Positions 49,498-57,894 are shown, numbered from the stretch's first letter. The stretch: DNA of 64,000 nucleotides from an uncultured Oscillospiraceae bacterium (GCA_900547105.1 URFL01000008.1:40551-104550), one strand, 5' to 3'. Translations and numbers: made by a program. The notes: generated by a model from the sequence alone, not told the origin.

Positions 49498-51819
49498 TTA
49501 TGAGGGAATGTTCACTGCTTCCACTGCGCTGTACAACACCATGATTTGTCCGCTGGCATCACGAACAATAGCGTAGGCGCGCGTAAACCGGGTGGAGTCG
49601 GGCGGAACCTGTCGCAGATGAATTAAATACCGCCGGTCGGGAGTGGCGGACGATGCCGACACCGCTTGTGTCGGGAATGCCAAACTTCCCAGCGTCAAGG
49701 CATCCGGTGTATCGGCAAAAGTGCTATCCGCGCCAAACAATACCCCATATTCGAGGACCGTGACATTTTCCGGCGCACAGATTTGTCCGATGGCAGACAA
49801 TGTGTAGTTTCCATTCGAGGAGCTTTGAACCGTTGTTTGCTGCAGCGAAACAACCGGCTTTGAAGAGCCGTCATCGTTGTATACCGCCTGTACCGTATCG
49901 TTCCCAGCCACATACAGAGTATAATTCGTCGAATAACTGGCCACAGCACCGTTGACCAACCAATAGGAGAAGATGAAGTCTTCTTTAGCGACCGGCTGTA
50001 CATCCACACGCGTGTCAAAAGCCAGCGGTTGATCGATTGTCTGCTGCGTTGTAGCATCGATCAAAGTGATGGTGTAGCCGGTTTCTTCTGTTGCCGTGTA
50101 CACAGCATCAACGCTGATTTGACCCGCCGAGAGATCCAGTTCTTTGAGATCGGTGCTCCATCCAGAGAACGCGTATCCGCGCAAATTTTCAGCAGTCGGG
50201 GGGATAAGGTCATCGACAGAGGTAACGGTTTGCACGCTGAGCACCTTACCGTATTTCCCGCGAAATACAACGGTACACGCATTTTTCGGGCGGAAATAGG
50301 CAGTAATATGTTCGTTTCCGTTGACCAAAACATCTGTTTCGCTGTCCGTATACCAGACACCGCGAATCACAAAACCGGCAAATTGCTGCTCCGAACCGGC
50401 AGTTGCCGATAATGTAACGGTAGAGCCCAAGGTATTCTCACCAGTGATCTTCACTTGCCCATCGCCTTGGACAGCATATCCCAGAGATTTTTTCACTAAC
50501 CCGCTGTTGGCATTGTCCAAAGTTTTTAAGGCATCGCTATACGCATAAACCGTATCATTGTCAGTTAGCGCTTTTGCATCCTGCACGGCTTTTCCCAAAG
50601 CATTCCAAGAGGCATCTGTATACCAAAGGCTATCCTGGGTGGACATGTGCTGCACCATCTCATCAAGGCTGCGGCGCATATGACGGCGCACGATCGACTG
50701 GGGCAGGGGATAGGCGACACCCGCTTCCAGCCCGATACACCAATCCGAAGCAAAATCCCAATTTTCAAAAGATTCCGCTTCGTTCAGCTGCGCGGCGGTC
50801 AGTCCGGTGGCGCCCTCCACCGCCGGAATCTCTTTGTCTACAAAGGCATCCAGCGCAAAATAACATTGCAGCACAGTTCCGGTGCCGCCGCTGCTGCCCA
50901 CTCCGCAAATACCGCCGTAGTTGTCGTGCTTCAGCACCTTTCGTGTTTGTTTGCCGGTCGCGAGCGATGCGGCAATCGTCGACTGGTTCCAACCGGCGAT
51001 CCCGCCCACATCACAATCGGATTGGGATGTTATGCGCAAATCGGCATCCGTCACTGCTGATTTGATAGAACCCTCATTCACACCGGTGATTCCTCCGGCA
51101 TAACTGTCACTGCTGCTTTGCATCACAATAGAGGCTTTGCAGTAGGACTCTTCAATTGCAGCATGACTCTGGCCAACCAGACCGCCGACAGATGGAGCCA
51201 CGCCTTGGGCTTCGATGCTTCCGGACATACGGCACATACGGATAGCTCCGCTGAACATCCGACCGGCAATCCCGCCGGCTTTACCAGTCAGTGCCGTTTC
51301 TGTGAGCACGATGCGACTGTTTTCAATTTCACACGCGCGGATGGTTCCCATACCGGCCGCTACAAGAGAACCGGCGTATACATATTGCCCGCCGGTTACG
51401 GAAATCGTTGTGTTGGTCATCCGCAAATTTTCAATACGGCCGCCTGCATAGCCAAACAAACCGGCATATATCGAACTTTCAGAGGTCGGAGCGCTCAACG
51501 TGACGGTCAGTCCATCAATCGTATGCCCGTTGCCATCCAATTCGCCGGTAAAGCGCGTGCTGTACGAATTGCCAATCGGCTGCCATCCGGCCCCGTTGTT
51601 ATAAAATGCACCGCCGGGAGCAAAATCCTCCGGCAAAAACGCAATGTTGGCTGTCAGACGATATTTGCCCGATGGATTTTGCCGAATTTGGTTCAGTTCT
51701 TCCTTGGTCGAGATGGTTTGAACCGTATCCTTTTCGGCAGATGCGCCGACAGGCGCAGTTACAACCAGCAACGTACCACACAGCAGCAGGGATGCGATCG
51801 AACGAAACAGTCGCGTCAT
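49498..51819 (-). CDS. Secreted surface protein with GLUG-type repeats and InlB-like B repeats
   Basis: A 773-residue exported protein. Signal peptide residues 1-28 (cleavage after A-S-A). From about 30 to 365 a beta-helix with GLUG-type repeats: G-G-L-V-G-Q-S-H-A-A-I-E, G-G-I-T-G-V-N-E-G-S-I, G-G-I-A-G-W-N-Q-S-T-I. A helical segment near 375-435 resembles FIVAR modules. Residues about 450-690 hold InlB-type B-repeat beta domains (Y-A-F-S-G-W-S, F-I-F-S-Y-W). No LPXTG anchor or membrane tail is seen, so attachment is unclear. It lies 15 bases after the PASTA lipoprotein gene; adhesion is a guess. Confidence 0.85.
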   Translation of the reverse strand: MTRLFRSIASLLLCGTLLVVTAPVGASAEKDTVQTISTKEELNQIRQNPSGKYRLTANIAFLPEDFAPGGAFYNNGAGWQPIGNSYSTRFTGELDGNGHTIDGLTVTLSAPTSESSIYAGLFGYAGGRIENLRMTNTTISVTGGQYVYAGSLVAAGMGTIRACEIENSRIVLTETALTGKAGGIAGRMFSGAIRMCRMSGSIEAQGVAPSVGGLVGQSHAAIEESYCKASIVMQSSSDSYAGGITGVNEGSIKSAVTDADLRITSQSDCDVGGIAGWNQSTIAASLATGKQTRKVLKHDNYGGICGVGSSGGTGTVLQCYFALDAFVDKEIPAVEGATGLTAAQLNEAESFENWDFASDWCIGLEAGVAYPLPQSIVRRHMRRSLDEMVQHMSTQDSLWYTDASWNALGKAVQDAKALTDNDTVYAYSDALKTLDNANSGLVKKSLGYAVQGDGQVKITGENTLGSTVTLSATAGSEQQFAGFVIRGVWYTDSETDVLVNGNEHITAYFRPKNACTVVFRGKYGKVLSVQTVTSVDDLIPPTAENLRGYAFSGWSTDLKELDLSAGQISVDAVYTATEETGYTITLIDATTQQTIDQPLAFDTRVDVQPVAKEDFIFSYWLVNGAVASYSTNYTLYVAGNDTVQAVYNDDGSSKPVVSLQQTTVQSSSNGNYTLSAIGQICAPENVTVLEYGVLFGADSTFADTPDALTLGSLAFPTQAVSASSATPDRRYLIHLRQVPPDSTRFTRAYAIVRDASGQIMVLYSAVEAVNIPS

Positions 51820-51834
51820 GATGATCCTCTCCTT

Positions 51835-52662
51835 TTATCTGGGTAGAGTATAGGTTCCGTTTTGCGTCACTTCGCCGGTTTTTCCGTTTACCGTATACGA
51901 AGCGTATGCCTGAAATTGCTTGGTGCCGCTCGGAGACATACGGATATCCACTTTATAAGAATTCTTTTGTACGCGAGTGGTAAACGAAAACGACTGCAGA
52001 TCCATCATCAGCAGATTGGTAAGCGATACGCCCAGATCGCTGGCGGCCTGCTTTTTGCCATCAACATACACTTCCAAATCCACCGTACGCTCTTCTTGCG
52101 GAAAATACACCGATACCGTCGCATCCACATATCCGGACGATACCGTCAGCACTACTTCGGTGCCGGTCAGCGCATATTTGCCGTTTTCCGGCTCTTGCGA
52201 CAGCACAACGCCCCGCTCGTATTCGCTGTTGTTGACATAGACAACATTGTCTTCGTTAAAAACAAATCCCTTTTGTTTTAATTCGTCCGCCGCCTCTTCC
52301 ACACTTTGACCGGTGACCCGCGGCACCCGTTTATTCAGTGCCTGGGTGGTAGCAGTGGTCGCATAGCGCGGGCCTCTGCTGACTACTACACGGATCACAT
52401 TGGAACGCATCGACTGTCCCGGACGGGGACTTTGGTCGGTAATAATCCCCGCCTCCACCGTGTCGCTGTATTGCTCGGATTTTTCAATTGTATACTTTTC
52501 GGTATAAATCGGCGTGTTGATAACATCATCATACGTCATACCGATAAAAGACGGCGCACCATCCGCAGTGTCGTCGGATGCATCGGGTGACTGACTGTTG
52601 TTACAAGCCACCAGAGACAGGCATAAAACCGCAATCATCAATAAACATAAAACTTTTTTCAT
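51835..52662 (-). CDS. PASTA-domain lipoprotein resembling the PrkC ectodomain
   Basis: A 275-residue lipoprotein: M-K-K-V, hydrophobic run, L-V-A-C lipobox near residue 20. Two PASTA-type repeats follow (about residues 37-97, with G-I-I-T-D-Q-S-P-R-P-G, and 110-178, with V-L-S-Q-E-P-E-N-G), then a C-terminal domain with V-D-L-E-V-Y-V-D-G-K. This domain closely resembles the end of the kinase at 40166-42166 (V-D-L-Q-V-Y-V-N-G-E). It has no kinase domain. It may compete for, or present, the same cell-wall ligand. Co-transcribed with the GLUG surface protein downstream. Confidence 0.88.
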   Translation of the reverse strand: MKKVLCLLMIAVLCLSLVACNNSQSPDASDDTADGAPSFIGMTYDDVINTPIYTEKYTIEKSEQYSDTVEAGIITDQSPRPGQSMRSNVIRVVVSRGPRYATTATTQALNKRVPRVTGQSVEEAADELKQKGFVFNEDNVVYVNNSEYERGVVLSQEPENGKYALTGTEVVLTVSSGYVDATVSVYFPQEERTVDLEVYVDGKKQAASDLGVSLTNLLMMDLQSFSFTTRVQKNSYKVDIRMSPSGTKQFQAYASYTVNGKTGEVTQNGTYTLPR

Positions 52663-52728
52663 CAAAATTTCCCATTTCTATTAAAGAATTATAGGCTTAT
52701 TATATAACACCCGGCAAGGCTTGTCAAA

Positions 52729-52772
52729 CTAAAAGAACGCCTCTCTGCTGCGGCAGAGAGGCGTTCTTTTAG
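52729..52772. terminator. Bidirectional terminator
   Basis: A 20-bp perfect stem (52729-52748 with 52753-52772), loop TGCG; the outer pairs are A/T-rich and give T-runs on both strands. It overlaps the stop codon of the minus-strand ATPase gene, ends the tryptophan transporter operon and shields the next operon downstream. Confidence 0.88.
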
Positions 52773-53542
52773 TTACCCGATTCAATACTGATTTCGTTAA
52801 ACACAGCCAACAGGTCATCCACCTTGGCGTTCTTTTTTTCTTCTGCCTTGAGATCAAGCTTGCAGCCGCCCTCGTGCATCATCACCAAGCGGTTGCCGTA
52901 TTCAATCGCAAATCGCAAATTGTGCGTTACCATAATGGCGGTGAGTTGCTTTTCGCGTACAACCTTGTCGGTCAATGCCATAATGATATCGGCTGTTTTG
53001 GGATCCAGCGCCGCCGTGTGCTCATCCAAAATCAAAATATCCACCGGCGTCATGGTGGCCATCACCAGTGACACGGCTTGGCGTTGGCCGCCGGACAGCG
53101 CACCTACCCGAATATCCATTTTGTTTTCCAGTCCCAAACCGATCGGCTCCAGCAGCTCCTGGTAATAACCGATCCGCTTTTTGGAAAGTCCGCGTGTCAA
53201 ATTGAACGGTTTGCCTTTGTTATCCGCAAGGCTCATATTTTCAGCAATCGTCATATTGCTGGCAACTCCGCTGGAGGGATCCTGAAACACGCGTCCCATG
53301 CGGCGCGCACGCACATGCTGCCGCTGGGCAGTAATATCTACATCATCCAGCAGAATACGTCCGCGGTCGGGGAGAATGGAGCCGGCGATCAGATTAAGCA
53401 GAGTCGTTTTGCCGGAGCCGTTGGAGCCAACAATGGAAACAAATTCGCCTGTTTCAACCCGAAAATTGAAATCGGTATACAGGACGGTTTCGTTGATGGT
53501 ACCAACATTAAAGCTCTTATCAATATGCTGTAATTCGATCAT
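52769..53542 (-). CDS. Tryptophan-type ABC transporter ATPase (TrpXYZ system)
   Basis: A 257-residue ABC ATPase: Walker A G-S-N-G-S-G-K-T-T near residue 40, signature L-S-G-G-Q-R-Q-A near 148, Walker B I-L-I-L-D-E-H-T-A-A-L-D (His in place of Pro, usual in this group). V-F-Q-D-P-S-S-G near residue 85 is typical. It drives the permease and binding protein encoded upstream. It overlaps the permease gene by 4 bases. Confidence 0.92.
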   Translation of the reverse strand: MIELQHIDKSFNVGTINETVLYTDFNFRVETGEFVSIVGSNGSGKTTLLNLIAGSILPDRGRILLDDVDITAQRQHVRARRMGRVFQDPSSGVASNMTIAENMSLADNKGKPFNLTRGLSKKRIGYYQELLEPIGLGLENKMDIRVGALSGGQRQAVSLVMATMTPVDILILDEHTAALDPKTADIIMALTDKVVREKQLTAIMVTHNLRFAIEYGNRLVMMHEGGCKLDLKAEEKKNAKVDDLLAVFNEISIESGN

Positions 53543-54480
53543 GACCCGCTCACCTCGCTTTGTTTGCTTGCTTTACCGCCGCGCGGGCGAACGGCTTTAA
53601 TCTGGTTGTTGGCGATCAGAATCACTGCAAAGCAGACAGCGTTCATGATCTTAAGATAGGTGCCGTTCGGATCCACCAGCGTGAAATAGTTCAGGCACAG
53701 CGAATAGATCAGTGCCCCCACGATCACGGCAGTGGTCGGCTTTACATGCTTTGCTTTTGAGAAAACCGCTAACCCGATGATGACCGATGCCAGCGTTAAT
53801 ACCACTTTGCCGGAACCGCTGGTGTTGTCGTAGTTCATGGTCAGCTGCGTATATAATCCGCCGGAAAAAGCCACCAGTCCGTTGGCAATCGCCAAACCGA
53901 GCACCTTGTAGCTACCGCAGTTTTTGCCAAGCGAGGTAACCAGCGTTTCGTTGTTGCCGGTCGCGGTCAGCATAAAGCCCATCTTGGTTTGGAAAAACAG
54001 ATCCAGCAAAATCTTGGCAACCACCGCCACTACCAGCAGTACCAGCAGCACCATACCATCGCTCATCATGGCGTTTCCACCATTAAACAGTCCGTGTAAA
54101 TTGTGCGCGACATACGAGAAGTTGGTAACGGTGAATCCATCATCGGTCAACAAAATGGTGAGGGCGAGTGTGACGGATAGCAGTCCTGTCATCACGATGA
54201 TACCGGACAGCAGCTTGGATATTCTGAATTTTACATGCAGCACACCGGTCAGCGCTCCCATTAGTGCACCGACGATAAAGGCAACCGCCAATGCCAGCAG
54301 GGGAGGGAACCCCAGCCGATACAGCACGACCGTGCTGATGACGCCGCCGAGTGGGAAAGACCCATCGGTCGTCAGATCGGGAAAATCCAAAATGGAATAG
54401 GCGATATACATGCCCAGCGCAGCAACAGCATAACACAATCCCAGCTTTAGTCCGTATATGGTGGTATTCAAAAACAGCAT
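53539..54480 (-). CDS. Tryptophan-type ABC transporter permease
   Basis: A 313-residue membrane protein with about eight hydrophobic segments, BPD_transp_2 fold. G-M-Y-I-A-Y-S-I-L-D-F-P-D-L-T-T-D-G-S-F near residue 24 is diagnostic of the ABC-2-type permease paired with ABC_sub_bind proteins. It forms the channel for the aromatic amino acid taken up. It is coupled to the ATPase gene by a 4-base overlap. Confidence 0.92.
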   Translation of the reverse strand: MLFLNTTIYGLKLGLCYAVAALGMYIAYSILDFPDLTTDGSFPLGGVISTVVLYRLGFPPLLALAVAFIVGALMGALTGVLHVKFRISKLLSGIIVMTGLLSVTLALTILLTDDGFTVTNFSYVAHNLHGLFNGGNAMMSDGMVLLVLLVVAVVAKILLDLFFQTKMGFMLTATGNNETLVTSLGKNCGSYKVLGLAIANGLVAFSGGLYTQLTMNYDNTSGSGKVVLTLASVIIGLAVFSKAKHVKPTTAVIVGALIYSLCLNYFTLVDPNGTYLKIMNAVCFAVILIANNQIKAVRPRGGKASKQSEVSGS

Positions 54481-54505
54481 GACAAGCCTCCGCTTTTCGT
54501 TGTTA

Positions 54506-55471
54506 TTACTCCGCTTTCACATCTTTCAGTCCATCGATACCGGTGGGCAGAGTCAGTTTGGGGAATTTCGCCAACACTTCGGAATTGTAATAAGGATAGG
54601 TTTCGTTCTCCATGGTTTTGGGCTCCACTTCCGAAACGGTTTTGCCGTTCAGAATATCCGCCGCCTGACGACCGGACAGCTTACCAACCGTTACATAATC
54701 GATAGAGGCAGATGCCAGGCATCCGGCTTTGACCTGTTCGATCTCGCTGCCGAACACCGGGATACCGGCGGCGTTGGTTTTGGTCAGAATGTTCTGCAGC
54801 TTACCAACAATGGTGTTGTCCAGCAAGTTCACGATGCAATCCACATTTTTAGCAAGAATCGCGTCGGTTTTCGCATCGATCGTGGTGATATCGGCTACGG
54901 TTTCGGTTTCGATCGTCATGCCGGTGTAAGCTTTGGCCGCCTCCTGCAGCGAAGCAATCTGCGCCGCGTCGCTGGATTCCTCGGTCGACATCAACACGCC
55001 GATTTTCACATCTTTTTTGCCCATAAACTCAGTCACCAGTTTCAGCTGAGCGGTGAAATCCGGAATATCCGAGGTGCCGGTCAAATTGCTGAAGTTGGCA
55101 ACCTGCGTAGCATCGGTCACAGCGCAGTACACGACCGGCAGATTTTTGCTGGACGCCGCTGTGGCCGCCTGAATGGCAGACGGAGTAGCAATGGCGATAA
55201 TGACCTTCGCGTTGCTGTTGACCATTTTGTTGGCTTGGGACAGCGAGGTTTCAGCGGTGAAGTTACTGTTGACATACTGCACATCGTATTTATCCAAATC
55301 CACCGATTCCTTGAGGCCTTCCATAATGCCGGTGTAGCAGTTGTTCAGCGAATCGTGCGAACCGAACTGGATGATACCGATTACCGGTTTGCTGCCACTG
55401 CAAGCAGAAAAGGACACAGCCATCAAAGTCAAAGCCATCACCGTGGCAACCAAACGCATAACTTTTTTCAT
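54506..55471 (-). CDS. trpX: Tryptophan-type ABC transporter substrate-binding lipoprotein
   Basis: A 321-residue lipoprotein of the ABC_sub_bind (TrpX-like) family: lipobox S-F-S-A-C near residue 23, then V-I-G-I-I-Q-F-G-S-H-D-S-L-N-N-C-Y-T-G near residue 30, A-I-A-T-P-S-A-I-Q-A near 92, and a C-terminal half with K-L-S-G-R-Q-A-A-D-I-L near 278. The T-box upstream reads UGG, so tryptophan is the likely ligand. AGAGGGA precedes the ATG. First gene of its operon. Confidence 0.9.
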   Translation of the reverse strand: MKKVMRLVATVMALTLMAVSFSACSGSKPVIGIIQFGSHDSLNNCYTGIMEGLKESVDLDKYDVQYVNSNFTAETSLSQANKMVNSNAKVIIAIATPSAIQAATAASSKNLPVVYCAVTDATQVANFSNLTGTSDIPDFTAQLKLVTEFMGKKDVKIGVLMSTEESSDAAQIASLQEAAKAYTGMTIETETVADITTIDAKTDAILAKNVDCIVNLLDNTIVGKLQNILTKTNAAGIPVFGSEIEQVKAGCLASASIDYVTVGKLSGRQAADILNGKTVSEVEPKTMENETYPYYNSEVLAKFPKLTLPTGIDGLKDVKAE

Positions 55472-55597
55472 GAGAAATCCCTCTTTCTAAATTTTAATAA
55501 GAATGAATTTTGTTTTATACAGCATTGACACACAAAATGCAGCATCGCCATCGTTTGGTTAACAAAATCATTCGGATCCCTCCACATACATCAGAAT

Positions 55598-55868
55598 AAA
55601 AAAATAAAGCCCTTATCCCATCATATGGGACAAGAACTCTTCCTGCGGTACCACCCAAATTCATCCGTCATAAACGAATGCACTCAACGCGCACAACCAT
55701 GCGCTGTCCGATGTAACGGTCGGCTGCCGTCGCCCCTAACCCGGAATACCGGTTCAGTTTGCCCTCACAGGTCCATTCTTCACCAAAACGCTGCCGCTTT
55801 TCCACCAACCAGCGGCTCTCTGAAACGCTTTCACCGGTGAATACTACTCCTGCTCATCGGTTTTTCTG
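55598..55868 (-). ncRNA. T-box riboswitch with tryptophan (UGG) specifier
   Basis: The minus-strand leader has the T-box core GGGTGGTACCGC (55656-55645), the stem I motifs AGAGAGCCG and GGTTGGTGGAAA, and a specifier loop G-A-A-U-G-G-A-C-C with UGG at 55775-55773. A terminator hairpin (55606-55641, loop ATG) is followed by a T-rich run. It should sense uncharged tRNA-Trp and open the operon when tryptophan is short. It fills most of the 607-base gap between trpX and degV. Confidence 0.9.
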
Positions 55869-55874
55869 TTTTTC

Positions 55875-55903
55875 AATATATCACAACCGTCATCGCCTGT
55901 CAA
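55875..55903 (-). promoter_or_regulatory. Promoter of the T-box operon
   Basis: On the minus strand TTGACA (55898-55903) is followed after 17 bases by TATATT (55875-55880). Confidence 0.8.
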
Positions 55904-55924
55904 CAGCTTTTTTCAAAAATGTTA

Positions 55925-55969
55925 AAAACTGCATTAAGCAGTCTTGGAAACTGTATCCAGCAGTTTTTT
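55925..55969. repeat. Two short related hairpins between divergent promoters
   Basis: ACTGC-ATTAA-GCAGT (55928-55942) and AAACTG-N7-CAGTTT (55948-55966, then T residues) share the same arm sequence. They lie between the degV and T-box promoters. They could be paired operators or a small terminator. Confidence 0.4.
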
Positions 55970-55988
55970 ATACTATATCCAAAAATCG

Positions 55989-56017
55989 TTGACAAGAATG
56001 GCGTTTATTGGTATATT
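55989..56017 (+). promoter_or_regulatory. degV promoter
   Basis: TTGACA (55989-55994) and TATATT (56012-56017) are 17 bases apart. Confidence 0.8.
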
Positions 56018-56078
56018 ATGGTGTATATATTTGTTAAGGAACTAGGATTGTGGCGGGGATAAAAGGAGGAACCATCCT

Positions 56079-56948
56079 GTGAAACAGAAAATTGCTGTGG
56101 TGACCGACAGCAACAGCGGTATCACACAGGCGCAGGGAAAAGAACTGGGGGTTACTGTTCTTCCCATGCCGTTTGTGATCGACGGAGATACCTATTTTGA
56201 GGATATTAACCTCTCTCAAGAGGAATTTTACCGGCATTTGCATGATGATGTGGCTATTTCTACATCGCAGCCGGCGGCCGGTGATGTGATGGATTTGTGG
56301 GATCGTTTATTGCAGGAATACGACGCGATCGTTCATATTCCGATGTCCAGTGGGTTGAGCGGTTCCTGTGCTACCGCCAAAATGCTGGCGCTGGACTACG
56401 AGGATCGCGTGTATGTGGTGGACAACCAGCGCATTTCTGTAACCCAGCGCCAATCGGTGCTGGATGCACTGCATATGATCGAGCAGGGGATGGCAGCTGC
56501 TGATATTGCTGCCAAGCTGGAAGAAACCCGTCGTGAATCCAGTATTTATATTATGCTGGATACATTATACTATTTGAAAAAAGGCGGTCGGGTCACGCCT
56601 GCGGCGGCGGCAGTCGCCACTGTACTCAAACTGAAACCGGTTTTGCAGATTCAAGGCGATAAGCTGGACGCATATTCCAAAGCTCGTTCGGAAAAACTGG
56701 CGCGCGGGGTTATGATCGATGCAATGAAAAAGGACTTCGAAACGCGCTTTGGCGGCATGGATGTGGCATGCGAGCGTATGGCCTTGCAAATTGCTCATAC
56801 ACAGAATTTGGAAGATGCACTGGCGTTTCGCGATCAAGTGGCAGAGGTGTTTCCCGGCATGGACATTTATGTTGACCATTTGTCGCTGAGCGTATCCTGC
56901 CATATCGGACCCGGTTCACTGGCGTTGGCCACGGCGGTGAAGCTATAG
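56079..56948 (+). CDS. DegV-family fatty-acid-binding protein
   Basis: A 289-residue protein with V-V-T-D-S-N-S-G near residue 6 (first ligand loop), S-T-S-Q-P near 66, H-I-P-M-S-S-G-L-S-G-S near residue 87 and L-Y-Y-L-K-K-G-G-R near residue 165, all DegV signatures. Family members bind fatty acids and some act with fatty acid kinase FakA to supply acyl phosphate; no fakA is next to it. It starts with GTG after AAAGGAGG and stands alone. Confidence 0.93.
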   Translation: MKQKIAVVTDSNSGITQAQGKELGVTVLPMPFVIDGDTYFEDINLSQEEFYRHLHDDVAISTSQPAAGDVMDLWDRLLQEYDAIVHIPMSSGLSGSCATAKMLALDYEDRVYVVDNQRISVTQRQSVLDALHMIEQGMAAADIAAKLEETRRESSIYIMLDTLYYLKKGGRVTPAAAAVATVLKLKPVLQIQGDKLDAYSKARSEKLARGVMIDAMKKDFETRFGGMDVACERMALQIAHTQNLEDALAFRDQVAEVFPGMDIYVDHLSLSVSCHIGPGSLALATAVKL

Positions 56949-56972
56949 TACATATACATATCGTAGATATGC

Positions 56973-57004
56973 AAAAGGGCACGACCAAATGGTCGTGCCC
57001 TTTT
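56973..57004. terminator. Bidirectional terminator between degV and the Cys-rich gene
   Basis: A 14-bp perfect stem (56973-56986 with 56991-57004), loop AAAT, with AAAA/TTTT ends on both strands. Confidence 0.85.
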
Positions 57005-57017
57005 GGCGTAGAAGATG

Positions 57018-57143
57018 TTAGCAGCCGCAACCGCAGCCACCGCTGCGGTCATCGCCGCAGTCCTCGTCGATGAGCAGCAGAACGATGATGATGAACAGGA
57101 TCCAGGTGCAATCGTTGCCGCCAAACAGGTTTCTCAGACACAT
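57018..57143 (-). CDS. Tiny membrane protein with Cys-Gly tail
   Basis: A 41-residue peptide: M-C-L-R-N-L-F-G-G-N, a hydrophobic span (about residues 13-25, W-I-L-F-I-I-I-V-L-L-L-I), an acidic stretch D-E-D-C-G-D-D, and a C-terminal G-G-C-G-C-G-C. GGAGGCGAC precedes the ATG, and it ends at a shared terminator. Small proteins of this design are widespread in Clostridia, but I know of no assigned role; the cysteines could bind metal. Confidence 0.7.
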   Translation of the reverse strand: MCLRNLFGGNDCTWILFIIIVLLLIDEDCGDDRSGGCGCGC

Positions 57144-57311
57144 ACTCTTTGTCGCCTCCTTTCGTCGCTTACAGTCCATACTATGTCGCACCCTACAAGG
57201 CGGTTACAACGATTGATCGCATTATTGAAAAAGAAAGAAAACAAGAGATTTCATTAGAATTATAGAGCTATTTTGAAATAATCAAATTTATCGACTCATT
57301 AATTTGAAAAA

Positions 57312-57382
57312 ATTGACTTTAACTGACTTTGACTTTAACTGACTTTGTGATATACTATAGTCAAAGGTCAGGAAAGGTCAAT
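57312..57382 (+). promoter_or_regulatory. ctsR promoter with three CtsR-type operators
   Basis: TTGACT (57329-57334) and TATACT (57351-57356) are 16 bases apart. A 16-bp unit is exactly duplicated at 57313-57328 and 57329-57344. Read on the minus strand, each unit gives AGTCAGT-TAA-AGTCAA(A/T), close to the CtsR consensus RGTCAAA-NAN-RGTCAAA. A third site, GGTCAGG-AAA-GGTCAAT, lies at 57366-57382 just after the -10. CtsR should repress the operon from all three. Confidence 0.75.
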
Positions 57383-57391
57383 GGAGTGGAG

Positions 57392-57859
57392 ATGAGCCAT
57401 GTGCGTATAAGTGATTCGATAACGGCCTATATTTTACAGAGAATGGAACAGGCCGACAGTGGCGTTGCGGAGCTAAAGCGCAACGAACTGGCTGAAAAGC
57501 TGGGCTGTGTGCCCAGTCAGATCAATTATGTTTTGACCTCGCGATTTACTCCTGAGAGAGGATACATTGTCGAGAGCCGTCGCGGAGGCGGCGGCTACAT
57601 CCGCGTGTACCGTGTACAACAGCAGCCGACTGTATCGCCGCTGATGCATACGGTCAATGCGATTGGCGACAGTTTGTCACTGGGAACCGCGCGCGTGATT
57701 TTGGAAAACCTGGTATACGAAGATTATTTGTCAAAGGCAGCCGCCAATTTAATTGCTGCCGCCTTGTCTGACCGATCCTTAAAAGCCATATCATCTGAGC
57801 AGCGAGCCGCTGTGCGGGCGGATATGATGAAGCAAATGCTGACAACTCTGATTTTGTAA
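57392..57859 (+). CDS. ctsR: Transcriptional repressor CtsR
   Basis: A 155-residue repressor of class III heat-shock genes. The winged helix has R-N-E-L-A-E-K-L-G-C-V-P-S-Q-I-N-Y-V-L, and the wing R-F-T-P-E-R-G-Y-I-V-E-S-R-R-G-G-G-G-Y-I-R carries the glycine-rich thermosensor turn. The C-terminal dimer domain follows. The ATG at 57392 has GGAGTGGAG before it. CtsR is inactivated at high temperature and removed with help of McsA, McsB and Clp. Confidence 0.95.
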   Translation: MSHVRISDSITAYILQRMEQADSGVAELKRNELAEKLGCVPSQINYVLTSRFTPERGYIVESRRGGGGYIRVYRVQQQPTVSPLMHTVNAIGDSLSLGTARVILENLVYEDYLSKAAANLIAAALSDRSLKAISSEQRAAVRADMMKQMLTTLIL

Positions 57860-57894
57860 TACAGAAAATGATCACCTTAAGGAGGATGATGATT

